The notes below the pieces were generated by a model. It was not told the origin of the DNA, made no database searches, and saw only the letters and a program-made list of their open reading frames with translations. Positions 57,401-64,000 of a stretch of 64,000 nucleotides of DNA are shown here, in pieces. Where the stretch lies: positions 3,213,001-3,277,000 of the forward strand of contig JASFXZ010000029.1 of the NCBI GenBank assembly GCA_032209605.1. Direction: 5' to 3'. The translations under genes and the position numbers were made by a program. Each line of letters opens with the position of its first letter. Position 1 is the first letter of the stretch. This DNA is from Mactromeris polynyma (Eukaryota > Mollusca > Bivalvia > Venerida > Mactridae).

Positions 57401-60400
57401 ATAAACCATATTTTATGCATTTTCAGGGTTCAACTAAAAGCTATGAATTTTGATATAGACTACTTAAACATTACAATAGCCGTAAAATATTTCACTGTAG
57501 ATAAAACAGAAACAGAGTAATGATATATTTTTGTTTTCCTAAAATATAAGTGGTTAATTGGTTTCATGTTTGTGTTTATCAAGTTTCTGTTATAAGTTTG
57601 ACCTTGGTAACCATGCACTTTCCAAAAAAAAAAACATCTATGGTTGATTAGCTATCATGGATTGACCAGTTAAATCTCTTTTGCTCTTTATCTAGGCATA
57701 ACATATTAGAACTGTATATAGACATAAAACTAGTTTATTAATCTGAAATTAACTGCATAATAAATATTGTTCATGTTTGAATACTGTAGACTGCATTGAC
57801 CATAGTGATCTATACAAACGAAAGTTACTGATGGCATAATAAGAGAGCTCATATCTAATATGTCATCAATAATTATAGCTTGTAACAGACCGCTATGGAC
57901 GGACGAGCTTGGTAAAGCTAAATACAACCATGATGATAATGCATAAACATACACTGTTTAAGTTGTAACATGGTTATAACACTGGCTATTTATATCATGT
58001 ATTGATCAGTTGACACACACAAACTATGCAGGTTAGTTGATTCCTTAAACTTCAGGGAGCCAACAAACACGAGCGAATGATGACACAATGTGAAACAACT
58101 GGCATTTTTTTTATTGCAAAGTTTTTATTAATTTAGTTTAATATCAGTGTTAATGCTTTTTCCATTAAAAGCATGTTTTACAGAGATTTGAGTCAAAATA
58201 ATACTAAAGTACAGGCTTTGTGCAGGGCTTGAAGCAGGAATATATTACAAGGAAGTTTACACTTTATAAAAAGTTGTGCATTATTGGTCCTTCACACATT
58301 TGTGTGAAATTGTTTTTCTTACCCTTCATGAAAATTTACAAATAAGAATAAATTAATGCAAGCTTACCAATCACAGACTGTTTCTGTATTTGTTCACTTC
58401 TCTCTTTATCATCTGAAAAATGAGAATTTGCTTTAAACATTAAACACTTTTTACAGTTATATTTTTGCCAACCAAATTTCATATGAAAGACAATTACCTT
58501 TTTAGAAAATGCTGCCTTTCATACAAGCGATATTGATGTATTATAGTTATTTTTTAGTAATGAAATAGAAATTGTCAAAATTTGTTAAACGTAGGTTCAT
58601 CGTCGGATATATCAGTATCTACAAGCTGGCCAATTGTCACATGTTGTGGAAAATCATTATTTTTGACAGCCAATTTACTTGGCCAGTAACCTAACCACTG
58701 ACAGCACTTAGCCCAGGCATGTTTCAATTAGTTTATAGACGTCTAAAAAGACATCACTAATTCTTGTCTACCAATGCTTTGACAAAGATTTATTCAAATA
58801 ATGTTTAACTGTGCCAGTGTGACAAACATCATGTCCTCAGAAAACCTATTAAGAAAACTTTTTGCTTACCCAACAAACTATTACCAAGTGCGTGTTCACC
58901 GTTCACTACATCCAACACTTCATCACGAATACCTTCTGAATCTAAAAAGTAAAATGCATTTATATATAAAATAAATATAATATTATTTTACATTATTAAA
59001 GAATATTATAAGATGTGTTGTCAATAAGTTTTTAAAAATTCTACAACTCCAAAATTCTGCACAATGTGTCAGCATAACAATATAACTGTATACACCCAAC
59101 TAATCCCACAGATTCATTAGTAGTACTTTAATTTGGCTTCTGCCAAACCAATTTGCCAAGAAAGGATATAATTCTTGCAATATCATATTAAGAAAAATGG
59201 CCCTGTTAACTTATGATAGTAAGTAAGTAGGTTGCAAGTTTCATTGAAATAGAACGGTAATAAAATATTGGGGCTTACTGGCAAGCGAGATATTACCGGA
59301 AAGAAATGGCATAAAAAGCTTTCTGTGTCGTTAAAAATCAAGTTTTTGTCAGATTTTTTGTTTTACAACTAACCTCGGTTCATGATCTTTTCTAATGTAA
59401 TGTAATTTTCCGAAAATGACGTCACTCTAACAGTCACACATTGGGGCCACAAAGGGGGAAGTATTGGCGCTATTTTCAACGACGTACAGAAGGTATTACC
59501 GGACAGTCGTTTTTGTACATTTATCACTCTAGATTTGAAATATTATGGTTGGGAATATTTAGAACAGGGTTCGTACTTCCCATTTATGCAAAAATATTTT
59601 ATAATTTCCATAATAACAACTCGTGAGTGACGATGTTTCAAGACAAGGTGGCGTTCGAAAGTTAGTCCCCATCGGGACCCCTCGGACATTTTATATTGGA
59701 TAAAATTACACCAAATCATTTCAAAACGTAATATAGACTATAAGGAACAATGTTAACTTTGTTAAGACTTATAATATTAAATTTGGCGTCCAAAATATTC
59801 CCATTGAATGATGAAAATAAGCGCATGCATTTAAAGACTTATTTCAAAATTAAAAAAAAAATATTTTATAAAAGTCTGACGCAGCGGTGAATCGATCTTG
59901 AGACCTCTGACATGGTAATCGGATGCGTATCCTCACGACTATTGACGCTGATGATCAATTTAACTTTAGTTATCGTATATATTATGTTTTAACGACGCAA
60001 GCGCAATATGTTGGGCTTCTTTTGCGCATGCGTACACGATGGTGATTTCCCCCAAGCCGCAAACGTAAACACACCGTCCCGGGCGATTGTTTTGATAAAT
60101 AAATGATGCTCTTGTAAATTATGAGTGCATTTTTTCGACCAGACTTTATAAAAACATGCTTACAAGCTATTTGATACAAAGATCATTGCATGAATCCCGA
60201 AAATAAAGTGTCTAGACCGTTTGTCCGGTAATACCTGCTGTCCGGTAATATCTCGCATGCCAGTAGTGAAAAACTTTCACCAATATTTTTAGTATATTTA
60301 TCACTAAAGAATTGCAAGCAATACCAAAGTTCCCTACTGGTTTTAAGCTGAATATTCACCATTCACATTTCCATAGCAACAACATTTTTTGTCAGAATCA

Positions 60401-63221
60401 AACATTAACAGGTCCCAGGTATTTGACAGATGGACTGACTGACATAAGGAGGACAAACCGGTAAAAAAGGTGGATGATTTGGCAATATGGTGCAAACACT
60501 GCAATTTGTATCTGACCTATGTTTTACATATTCAGGGGTCAATCTCAATGACTCAACATTGATTGAACAGAGTGAAGACTTAAGTATTAATAAAAAGGGT
60601 CTTACCAAACTTTTTCCAAATATTCATGAAATGTGTCCGACTCTGTGTTTTACCAAAACGCTTGCTGAAATTACTCTTGTCATCCTGAAACTCCTTCAAT
60701 GACAGGGTCAGCTTCTTGCCACATTTAAACAGAATCTGAATTGCAAATAAATATTTATTAAACAAGAACATTGTGTGCATCTGATCTTTGTCTAGTATAA
60801 TAGCTAAAAGCCTAATAAATAAGTAATATAGTCTCAGAAGATCGGACAAAATGTGCTGGTACCATAGTAGGACCATCATAAATTAGTTTCAAAACCATCC
60901 AATGAGCGCATGATCGACATGGAATTATAAACGAATTAACATTTGCTGACGACTTATTGTTCACATAATCTACTATGAAAACATGTTTCAGTGTGTAATT
61001 ATTTTAAAAGAATTTATCACCGTTTCCGACTACTCGAATAAGCCGCCATCTTTTCTCATAATGTAACGCGCAATCCCATTGGTTGTAAATTTAAACACGC
61101 TCAATCGTTACCGCTCGGGTATTTTCGTAGACGGGCACTTCGGTCAAATTTAGACTGGTACATCGGTCCAATTAATTTGTACTAGAAGCACCCTTTTTAT
61201 TTTTAGAATAACATAATAATAATAGATCTATTCCAAATAAATGAAAATCGCAAAGCGTACGAGTTTGTTCTTTGTAATAGGCTGATTTAGAAGGAAAATC
61301 GGGCTACATGTATATATATATATTCTTCTTCCAATATTGTATTATATCCCGATCTGGGGCATTGTCGTACAGATGAGCTCACTTCACACGAGTATTTGAA
61401 ATGTATTCGTTTAACCGTACGTACGGCTGATTCTCGTATGCATTACCGTTGCACATACATGCGTTGCGTGTATATCTATTTAACTGATCACCGATATTGA
61501 AAAATCATAGACAACTATTTTAGGCAGATTCTAGAATAATTTACCTATTGCGCTGTTTAAGATTATAAATTAAATAAAATGTTTATTGGTCAATATTGTG
61601 AAATAAATTTTACATGATACAATACTGCCCGAGCGAGCTTTATTTTAAATAAAAAAAAATGCGATGTGCACGGCCTATGTTATAATGTCTGCGTTTTGTG
61701 CATATTGAATTATACATTAATTTTCAACTATGAGAATGTAAATCGTCCTAGACGTTTATATTTTGCTTATCCGTTAACATTGTGATCGTCACATAAAGAA
61801 ACTTAAGATTGACAGAATTCCATAAGCATACTCTCACGTTTCGCAGTAAACTGGACAATATTGTTCTGTTTATTCAAATTTAAGATACATAGTTTTATTT
61901 TTATAAGATATGTAGGTCAACTACATAAATGTAGCCTAATCACATGACACGGCCCTTTATTCTATAATTAACATTGTTTTTTTACTTGCAGCGATCAATA
62001 AATACTTTACTGTCTTTTATAGTGATATGCACCATCACCAAGTATGCAAATGAGAACCAATCGCAAAACTTTACGTGTGGTTTTAATTGCGTAACTTTTC
62101 ATAACTTTAATTATCGATTTTGATTGTCCGTGTAGTTTCAAACATTATTGGCAAATCGGCATTAACATACCTTTGGCCACAAACACAATAATTACAATAT
62201 ACAGTTGGCCAATTAAATATATACAATACAAAATAACATTGTTTTAAACTATATAGTGCATGTTTACAAATGCAATATTAAGAGTACTAGTAACATAAAT
62301 GTGTAGATGAGAGTATGAAAATGTATGAGAAATAAGCATTTGAAACAAATTAAAATGTATCTATATTTAGATATGTCGTCCTGTGAAGTTAATGTAACCA
62401 TAATGACATATAATATTAAAAAAAATGTTATCTGGTAACCATGTTATATTGCATAATATACTCTTCATTTCCACTTTGCCGTGATTACACTTAGTAATAT
62501 ATTTACAGGTAATTATCATGACAATTCACTTATTATACTAGGATTAAAAATTTGATATGTTTAAATAATAAGTAAACCATGTTATATTGCATAATATACT
62601 CTTCATTTCCACTTTGCCGTGATTACACTTAGTTTGGAACATAGTTATACAAAAGAAATGAGAAAATCGCACAATTAACCAGAAAACATAAAAAAATAAT
62701 TTCTTTTTACAGCTTAGTAAAACTTCGTTACTAAAACGATTTAGGGCCTTTAATTAATACCGTCCTCTTAAAATTACAAGATATTGTGCACTTTGGAATT
62801 GCCAAATGTAAGATTAGTTATATTTTCAAGTGGGTTTAATTCTGGAGTATGTAATACTATCTATTTTTTTTATTTTAAATCATATAGTTATATTTAATTA
62901 TAAAGCATCCGCTCGCAAATTATTTACGAAATGTTATCATATATTAACAGTTATATATGTAAGCGGTTATCGTCAAATCTATAAATTGAAATGTTTTGAA
63001 AACAATTTAAATCAAGAGGTGAATATCGTTTTTCCTGCTAACAACAAAGTACATTATTTCTGCTGAAATAAAGAAATAATCATAAATTAACAATTGAAAT
63101 AATAAGTTATACTTACATCAACGAACATGACTTTGGTCCCGGATGCTACAGAAACAACTTCGTTCCGCACACCATCAATAACAACAAATACCAGGGCGCC
63201 CACAAGATCTAGAAACCACAT
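48387..63221 (-). CDS. Uncharacterised ParB/sulfiredoxin-like plus Tudor protein, 13 exons
   Basis: Exons in transcript order: 63117-63221, 60606-60735, 58870-58941, 58368-58412, 57199-57234, 56027-56220, 54951-55235, 53764-53975, 52857-52911, 52124-52258, 51097-51189, 50444-50522, 48387-48460. Coding length is 1515 nt (504 aa plus stop), every phase joins and all sites are GT/AG. I recognise no named gene. Residues 131-250 look like a ParB/sulfiredoxin-type fold: a VRDI..hV..LE.SF strand-helix unit, then ILGGNHTRLAL (197-207). Residues 379-423 are acidic, 424-454 look coiled-coil and end in a KKRK basic patch. Residues 455-504 match a Tudor domain (VMAKWNDGTFYPAKV, then VVFIDDG). A nuclear methyl-lysine or methyl-arginine reader role is inferred, not shown. 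The exon structure is strong; the function is open. Confidence 0.88.
48945..50102 (+). mobile_element. Helitron-like non-autonomous element with 145-bp core repeats
   Basis: It begins AAGAGGGCCATTGGCCCTAA (5' hairpin GGGCCATTGGCCC). About seven core units follow, each with TGACCTAGTGACCTAGTTTT and GGCCTAGATTTTA; the last three start at 49561, 49706 and 49851. Then come an (ACGACGG)n run and a 3' hairpin (arms TGAGCAC and GTGCTCA), ending GGTGAGCTAA, which fits a CTRR Helitron end. No Rep/helicase. It lies in the last intron of ParB-Tudor. Confidence 0.7.
50103..50400. repeat. 'AAAGGGCAATAATTC' dispersed repeat
   Basis: AAAGGGCAATAATTCAGTTA, AGTTTTGTTGAAATCCAAAC and ATAGGGCTGAACAATTTTGG are words I recall from widespread bivalve interspersed repeats; related to 56318-56590. 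Confidence 0.4.
50444..50522 (-). CDS. ParB-Tudor exon 12: Tudor domain, first part
   Basis: Acceptor TCTTTCAG, donor GTATTT. It encodes IKEGTSVMAKWNDGTFYPAK (455-474) and then VQKAEI. The 'G-x-x-V-x-A-x-W-x-D-G-x-F-Y-x-A-x-V' pattern is typical of Tudor domains of the PHF20/53BP1/SGF29 sort. W465, F470 and Y471 are cage candidates. Confidence 0.92.
51097..51189 (-). CDS. ParB-Tudor exon 11: coiled coil and basic patch
   Basis: Acceptor TTTTCAG, donor GTATGT. It encodes KVEELEKENATLKQLRENEG, with hydrophobic residues at heptad positions (V, L, A, L, L), then SKKRKL, a plausible monopartite nuclear localisation signal. Confidence 0.88.
51539..51784. mobile_element. TIR MITE, 'ACTGTAAAATCATT' family
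   Basis: The ends TACTGTAAAATCATTAATTT and AAATAAATGATTTTACAGTA are inverted. Inside are CCACGAAAT-type repeats and a hairpin at 51587-51612. It lies in intron 10 of ParB-Tudor. Confidence 0.78.
52124..52258 (-). CDS. ParB-Tudor exon 10: acidic linker
   Basis: Acceptor CTGTTGTAG, donor GTTAGC. It encodes residues 379-423, rich in Asp/Glu with several Ser, probably disordered; SEEE and SEN sites could be CK2 targets (inference). Confidence 0.87.
52857..52911 (-). CDS. ParB-Tudor exon 9 (55 bp)
   Basis: Acceptor TTTTGCAG, donor GTATGA. It encodes V360 to Q378, a Gln/Asn-rich polar linker. The phase-2 entry is what fixes the donor choice of exon 8. Confidence 0.83.
53115..53395. repeat. 'GACCTTGACCCCACC' repeat fragment
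   Basis: GACCTTGACCCTGACCCCAT and AGCAAGTTTCATTAAGTTAT units occur twice at about 120-bp spacing. It resembles the core of Helitron-like repeats; the ends are missing. Confidence 0.45.
53764..53975 (-). CDS. ParB-Tudor exon 8
   Basis: Acceptor TGTTTTAG, donor GTAAGTTC. An alternative GT two bases upstream would shift the frame into a stop. It encodes residues 290-359, helical, with TLAAFGEDLFDRL and MRKMLRLGNEDLYRECLDAW. No known family recognised. It starts in phase 0, so it can also be joined to the alternative first exon at 54123-54167. Confidence 0.9.
54123..54167 (-). CDS. Possible alternative first exon (15 codons) of the Tudor half
   Basis: On the - strand AAAGATGGCGACG starts an ATG that runs 15 codons (MATLHPRHDSIELSK) to AAG|GTGCCC. 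It ends in phase 0, exactly what exon 8 (53975) needs. AAGATGGCG is the well-known YY1-type motif overlapping start codons. The donor is weak beyond GT. If used, it makes a 230-aa protein lacking the ParB-like half. Confidence 0.4.
54951..55235 (-). CDS. ParB-Tudor exon 7: GGNHTR box of ParB-like region
   Basis: Acceptor ATTTCAG, donor GTATAA. It encodes residues 195-289. ILGGNHTRLAL corresponds in position to the ParB box II (G-x-R/H-R-x-x-A) and to the sulfiredoxin FGGCHR loop, but with Asn where sulfiredoxin has its catalytic Cys. A ParB-like strand-helix follows (CIKVNLYKPL ... ALAVAFQHNVVLEE), then a Lys-rich helical tail. Confidence 0.92.
55362..55373. repeat. Poly-G run
   Basis: An unbroken run of about 12 G in intron 6 of ParB-Tudor. 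Confidence 0.8.
55570..55762 (+). mobile_element. Truncated Helitron-like copy
   Basis: One core unit (CTGACCTAGTTTTTGACACA) and the 3' words GAGTGATCACAATAGTCCTA, matching the end of the element at 48945-50102, with a decayed terminal hairpin. Confidence 0.5.
56027..56220 (-). CDS. ParB-Tudor exon 6: first half of ParB-like region
   Basis: Acceptor GTTATTTCAG, donor GTAAGT. It encodes residues 130-194. The stretch EQLVRDIDYQHVKHLETSF followed by SQLVILSG has the 'x-I-x-x-h-V-x-x-L-x-x-S-h ... PhxV' pattern of ParB N-terminal domains. Confidence 0.9.
56318..56590. repeat. 'AAGGGCCATAACT' dispersed repeat, two units
   Basis: AAAGGGCCATAACTTCATCA and AAAGGGCCATAACTGTCGCA are 147 bp apart, each followed by a GTTCAAGTGAAGTTT-type sequence. 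Confidence 0.5.
57199..57234 (-). CDS. ParB-Tudor exon 5 (36-bp microexon)
   Basis: Acceptor TTGTTTCAG, donor GTAAG. It encodes GLNDEKLKESFL. Phase 1 to 1 and a multiple of three. Exons 3, 4 and 5 form a series of symmetrical small cassettes ahead of the ParB-like region. Confidence 0.77.
58368..58412 (-). CDS. ParB-Tudor exon 4 (45 bp)
   Basis: Acceptor TTTTCAG, donor GTAAG. It encodes DDKERSEQIQKQSVI, a charged linker. Phase 1 to 1 and a multiple of three, so possibly an alternative cassette. Confidence 0.78.
58870..58941 (-). CDS. ParB-Tudor exon 3
   Basis: Acceptor CTTTTTAG, donor GTAAG. It encodes D79 to L102 (SEGIRDEVLDVV...), an acidic, probably helical linker. 72 bp, phase 1 to 1, so it could be skipped without a frameshift. 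Confidence 0.8.
59272..60268. mobile_element. ~1-kb TIR DNA transposon, non-autonomous
   Basis: The inverted ends CTGGCAAGCGAGATATTACC and GGTAATATCTCGCATGCCAG (one mismatch) are flanked by TA on both sides, as for Tc1/mariner-type insertions. The internal motif ATTACCGGACAG repeats the end. There is no transposase frame. It contains a tRNA-like patch and a TGCGCATGCG site. It lies in intron 2 of ParB-Tudor. Confidence 0.75.
59878..59955 (-). mobile_element. tRNA-like patch inside the 1-kb transposon
   Basis: On the - strand, ATAGTCGTGAGGATACGCAT (A-box-like), a short arm, then AGATCGATTCACC (B-box-like). The acceptor stem does not close; probably a SINE relic. Confidence 0.35.
60606..60735 (-). 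CDS. ParB-Tudor exon 2
   Basis: Acceptor AATTCAG, donor GTAAG. It encodes residues 36-78: a beta-rich start, then a Lys-rich stretch (DDKSNFSKRFGKT). No known domain recognised. Confidence 0.82.
61043..61082 (-). promoter_or_regulatory. CCAAT box plus AAGATGGCGGC motif in intron 1
   Basis: On the - strand CCAATGG (61076-61082) is followed about 25 bp later by AAAAGATGGCGGC (61043-61055), in a locally CpG-rich patch. This looks like a core promoter with a YY1 element. The ATG in it runs into TGA after 10 codons and no donor gives the phase exon 2 needs, so it would be an untranslated start. Confidence 0.3.
62437..62633. repeat. 59-bp perfect direct repeat, 138 bp apart
   Basis: 62437-62495 and 62575-62633 are identical (AACCATGTTATATTGCATAA ... 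ATTACACTTAGT). They lie in intron 1 of ParB-Tudor. Probably a recent local duplication. Confidence 0.95.
63117..63221 (-). CDS. ParB-Tudor exon 1, start codon
   Basis: ATG at 63219-63221 and 35 codons to donor GTAAGT. The peptide begins MWFLDLVGAL and is hydrophobic at the N-terminus, but it has alternating beta-strand character and no clear signal-peptide cleavage context. It joins exon 2 in phase 0. Confidence 0.72.
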
Positions 63222-63341
63222 CTTTCGAATTGGAATAGTTGTACTTCAATACTTCTAAGCGATCAGACTATGACTAAATGACATGTCCAGTAAGTCTCAT
63301 TAATACTGTCCAAAATGAAGCTCTCGACAAATCGAGCGTAT

Positions 63342-63453
63342 CCATTGGTTTGGATCCGAAGGAGGCCCAATAAAGGGTAAAGCATAATTTATGCAGACTT
63401 TAAGGTGTAAATACATATTTTCAAGTACGGACTAAGAAGGGAAGGGGCGGGGG
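63342..63453 (-). promoter_or_regulatory. CCAAT box and GC box upstream of ParB-Tudor ATG
   Basis: CCAATGG on the - strand (63342-63348) lies about 120 bp upstream of the ATG. A GGGGCGGGGG run (63444-63453) lies about 220 bp upstream and is rare in such AT-rich surroundings. The spacing suits a CCAAT/Sp1-type promoter; no TATA box is needed. Confidence 0.35.
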
Positions 63454-64000
63454 CTACAGTTTTAAGACATGATTTAATAATTAGTAGTGAATTCTTAATT
63501 TGAGTCTGATCAAGATGTACATACAGATATACAAAACATTTAATTTACATATTGTCATTCCGTATTATAAAAAACTATAAAATTCATTATCACACACAGC
63601 TTAAAAACAAATAATATTATATTGACATATGTTCAAATAAATATGTTGCATAATACTAAATTAAATATAATACTAAGCTATTTATGCATAATTTATAAAA
63701 TAATCACAAGACAATGAATTAAAATGAAACACATTAAGACAAGATGAGCATATTTACAATATAAGTTGATATTTACTAAAAATAATTGACGTCTCTGTAT
63801 GATGATGAGCAGGTTTTGGCACATGTTTTTATCATGACTGGGTTTGTAAAAGAAAACAGTATTGTTCAAGATCATTGTAAGTATGAAATGCTACGACACG
63901 TATTAATATTATTGTATTAGTTGGAGATCATCTAAAAATGTTCTTAATACTTTTAATAGAATTTGTACCAACATAAATTCCATAGATCTATATACTTAAG
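63454..64000. other. Upstream flank, no gene seen
   Basis: Very AT-rich, many A/T runs, no open frame with motifs. Confidence 0.3.

Noticed and set aside
1..64000. Prokaryotic or viral origin (operons, RBS, phage genes)
   Set aside because: Spliced genes, long introns, SINEs and MITEs show an animal nuclear genome; no viral gene was seen.

Overview
The window is AT-rich animal nuclear DNA: short exons with GT/AG splice sites, long introns, no operons, and many MITEs, tRNA-derived SINEs and tandem arrays. The repeats resemble those I recall from bivalve genomes: a Helitron-like element with 'GACCTAGTTTTTGACCCC' core units, 'GGGCCATAACT' repeats and 'ACTGTAAAATCATT' MITEs. A heterodont bivalve is my best guess. 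This is inference from repeat style and no species is claimed.

Two spliced genes can be assembled by hand with every exon phase matching. Gene 1 (+ strand, 20726-36034, 8 exons, 346 aa from the first usable Met) is a myosin-light-chain-kinase-type protein kinase. All catalytic residues are present, and the C-terminus carries an autoinhibitory/calmodulin-binding segment that fits a 1-5-8-14 pattern. Gene 2 (- strand, 48387-63221, 13 exons, 504 aa) is not a protein I can name. It has a ParB/sulfiredoxin-like region (about residues 131-250), an acidic linker, a short coiled coil and a C-terminal Tudor-type domain (about 455-504). An internal ATG exon at 54123-54167, in the correct phase, suggests a shorter isoform or a second transcription unit that omits the ParB half. 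The two genes converge across about 12.3 kb of repeat-rich intergenic DNA.

Layout: 1-20.7 kb holds no recognisable gene, only dispersed palindromic MITEs, SINE pieces and three weak orphan-exon candidates. 20.7-36.0 kb is the kinase gene; its introns hold a 33-bp minisatellite, a 46-bp array and an approximately 89-copy 32-bp array. 36.0-44.7 kb is intergenic with MITE copies. 44.8-47.8 kb is a 140-bp satellite built from two 70-bp palindromic halves. 48.4-63.2 kb is the ParB-Tudor gene, with a Helitron-like element, an approximately 1-kb TIR transposon and other repeats in its introns. The remainder to 64 kb is AT-rich upstream DNA with a CCAAT and a GC box.

The most promising undescribed item is the ParB-like plus Tudor protein. 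Nothing suggests the two genes work together.
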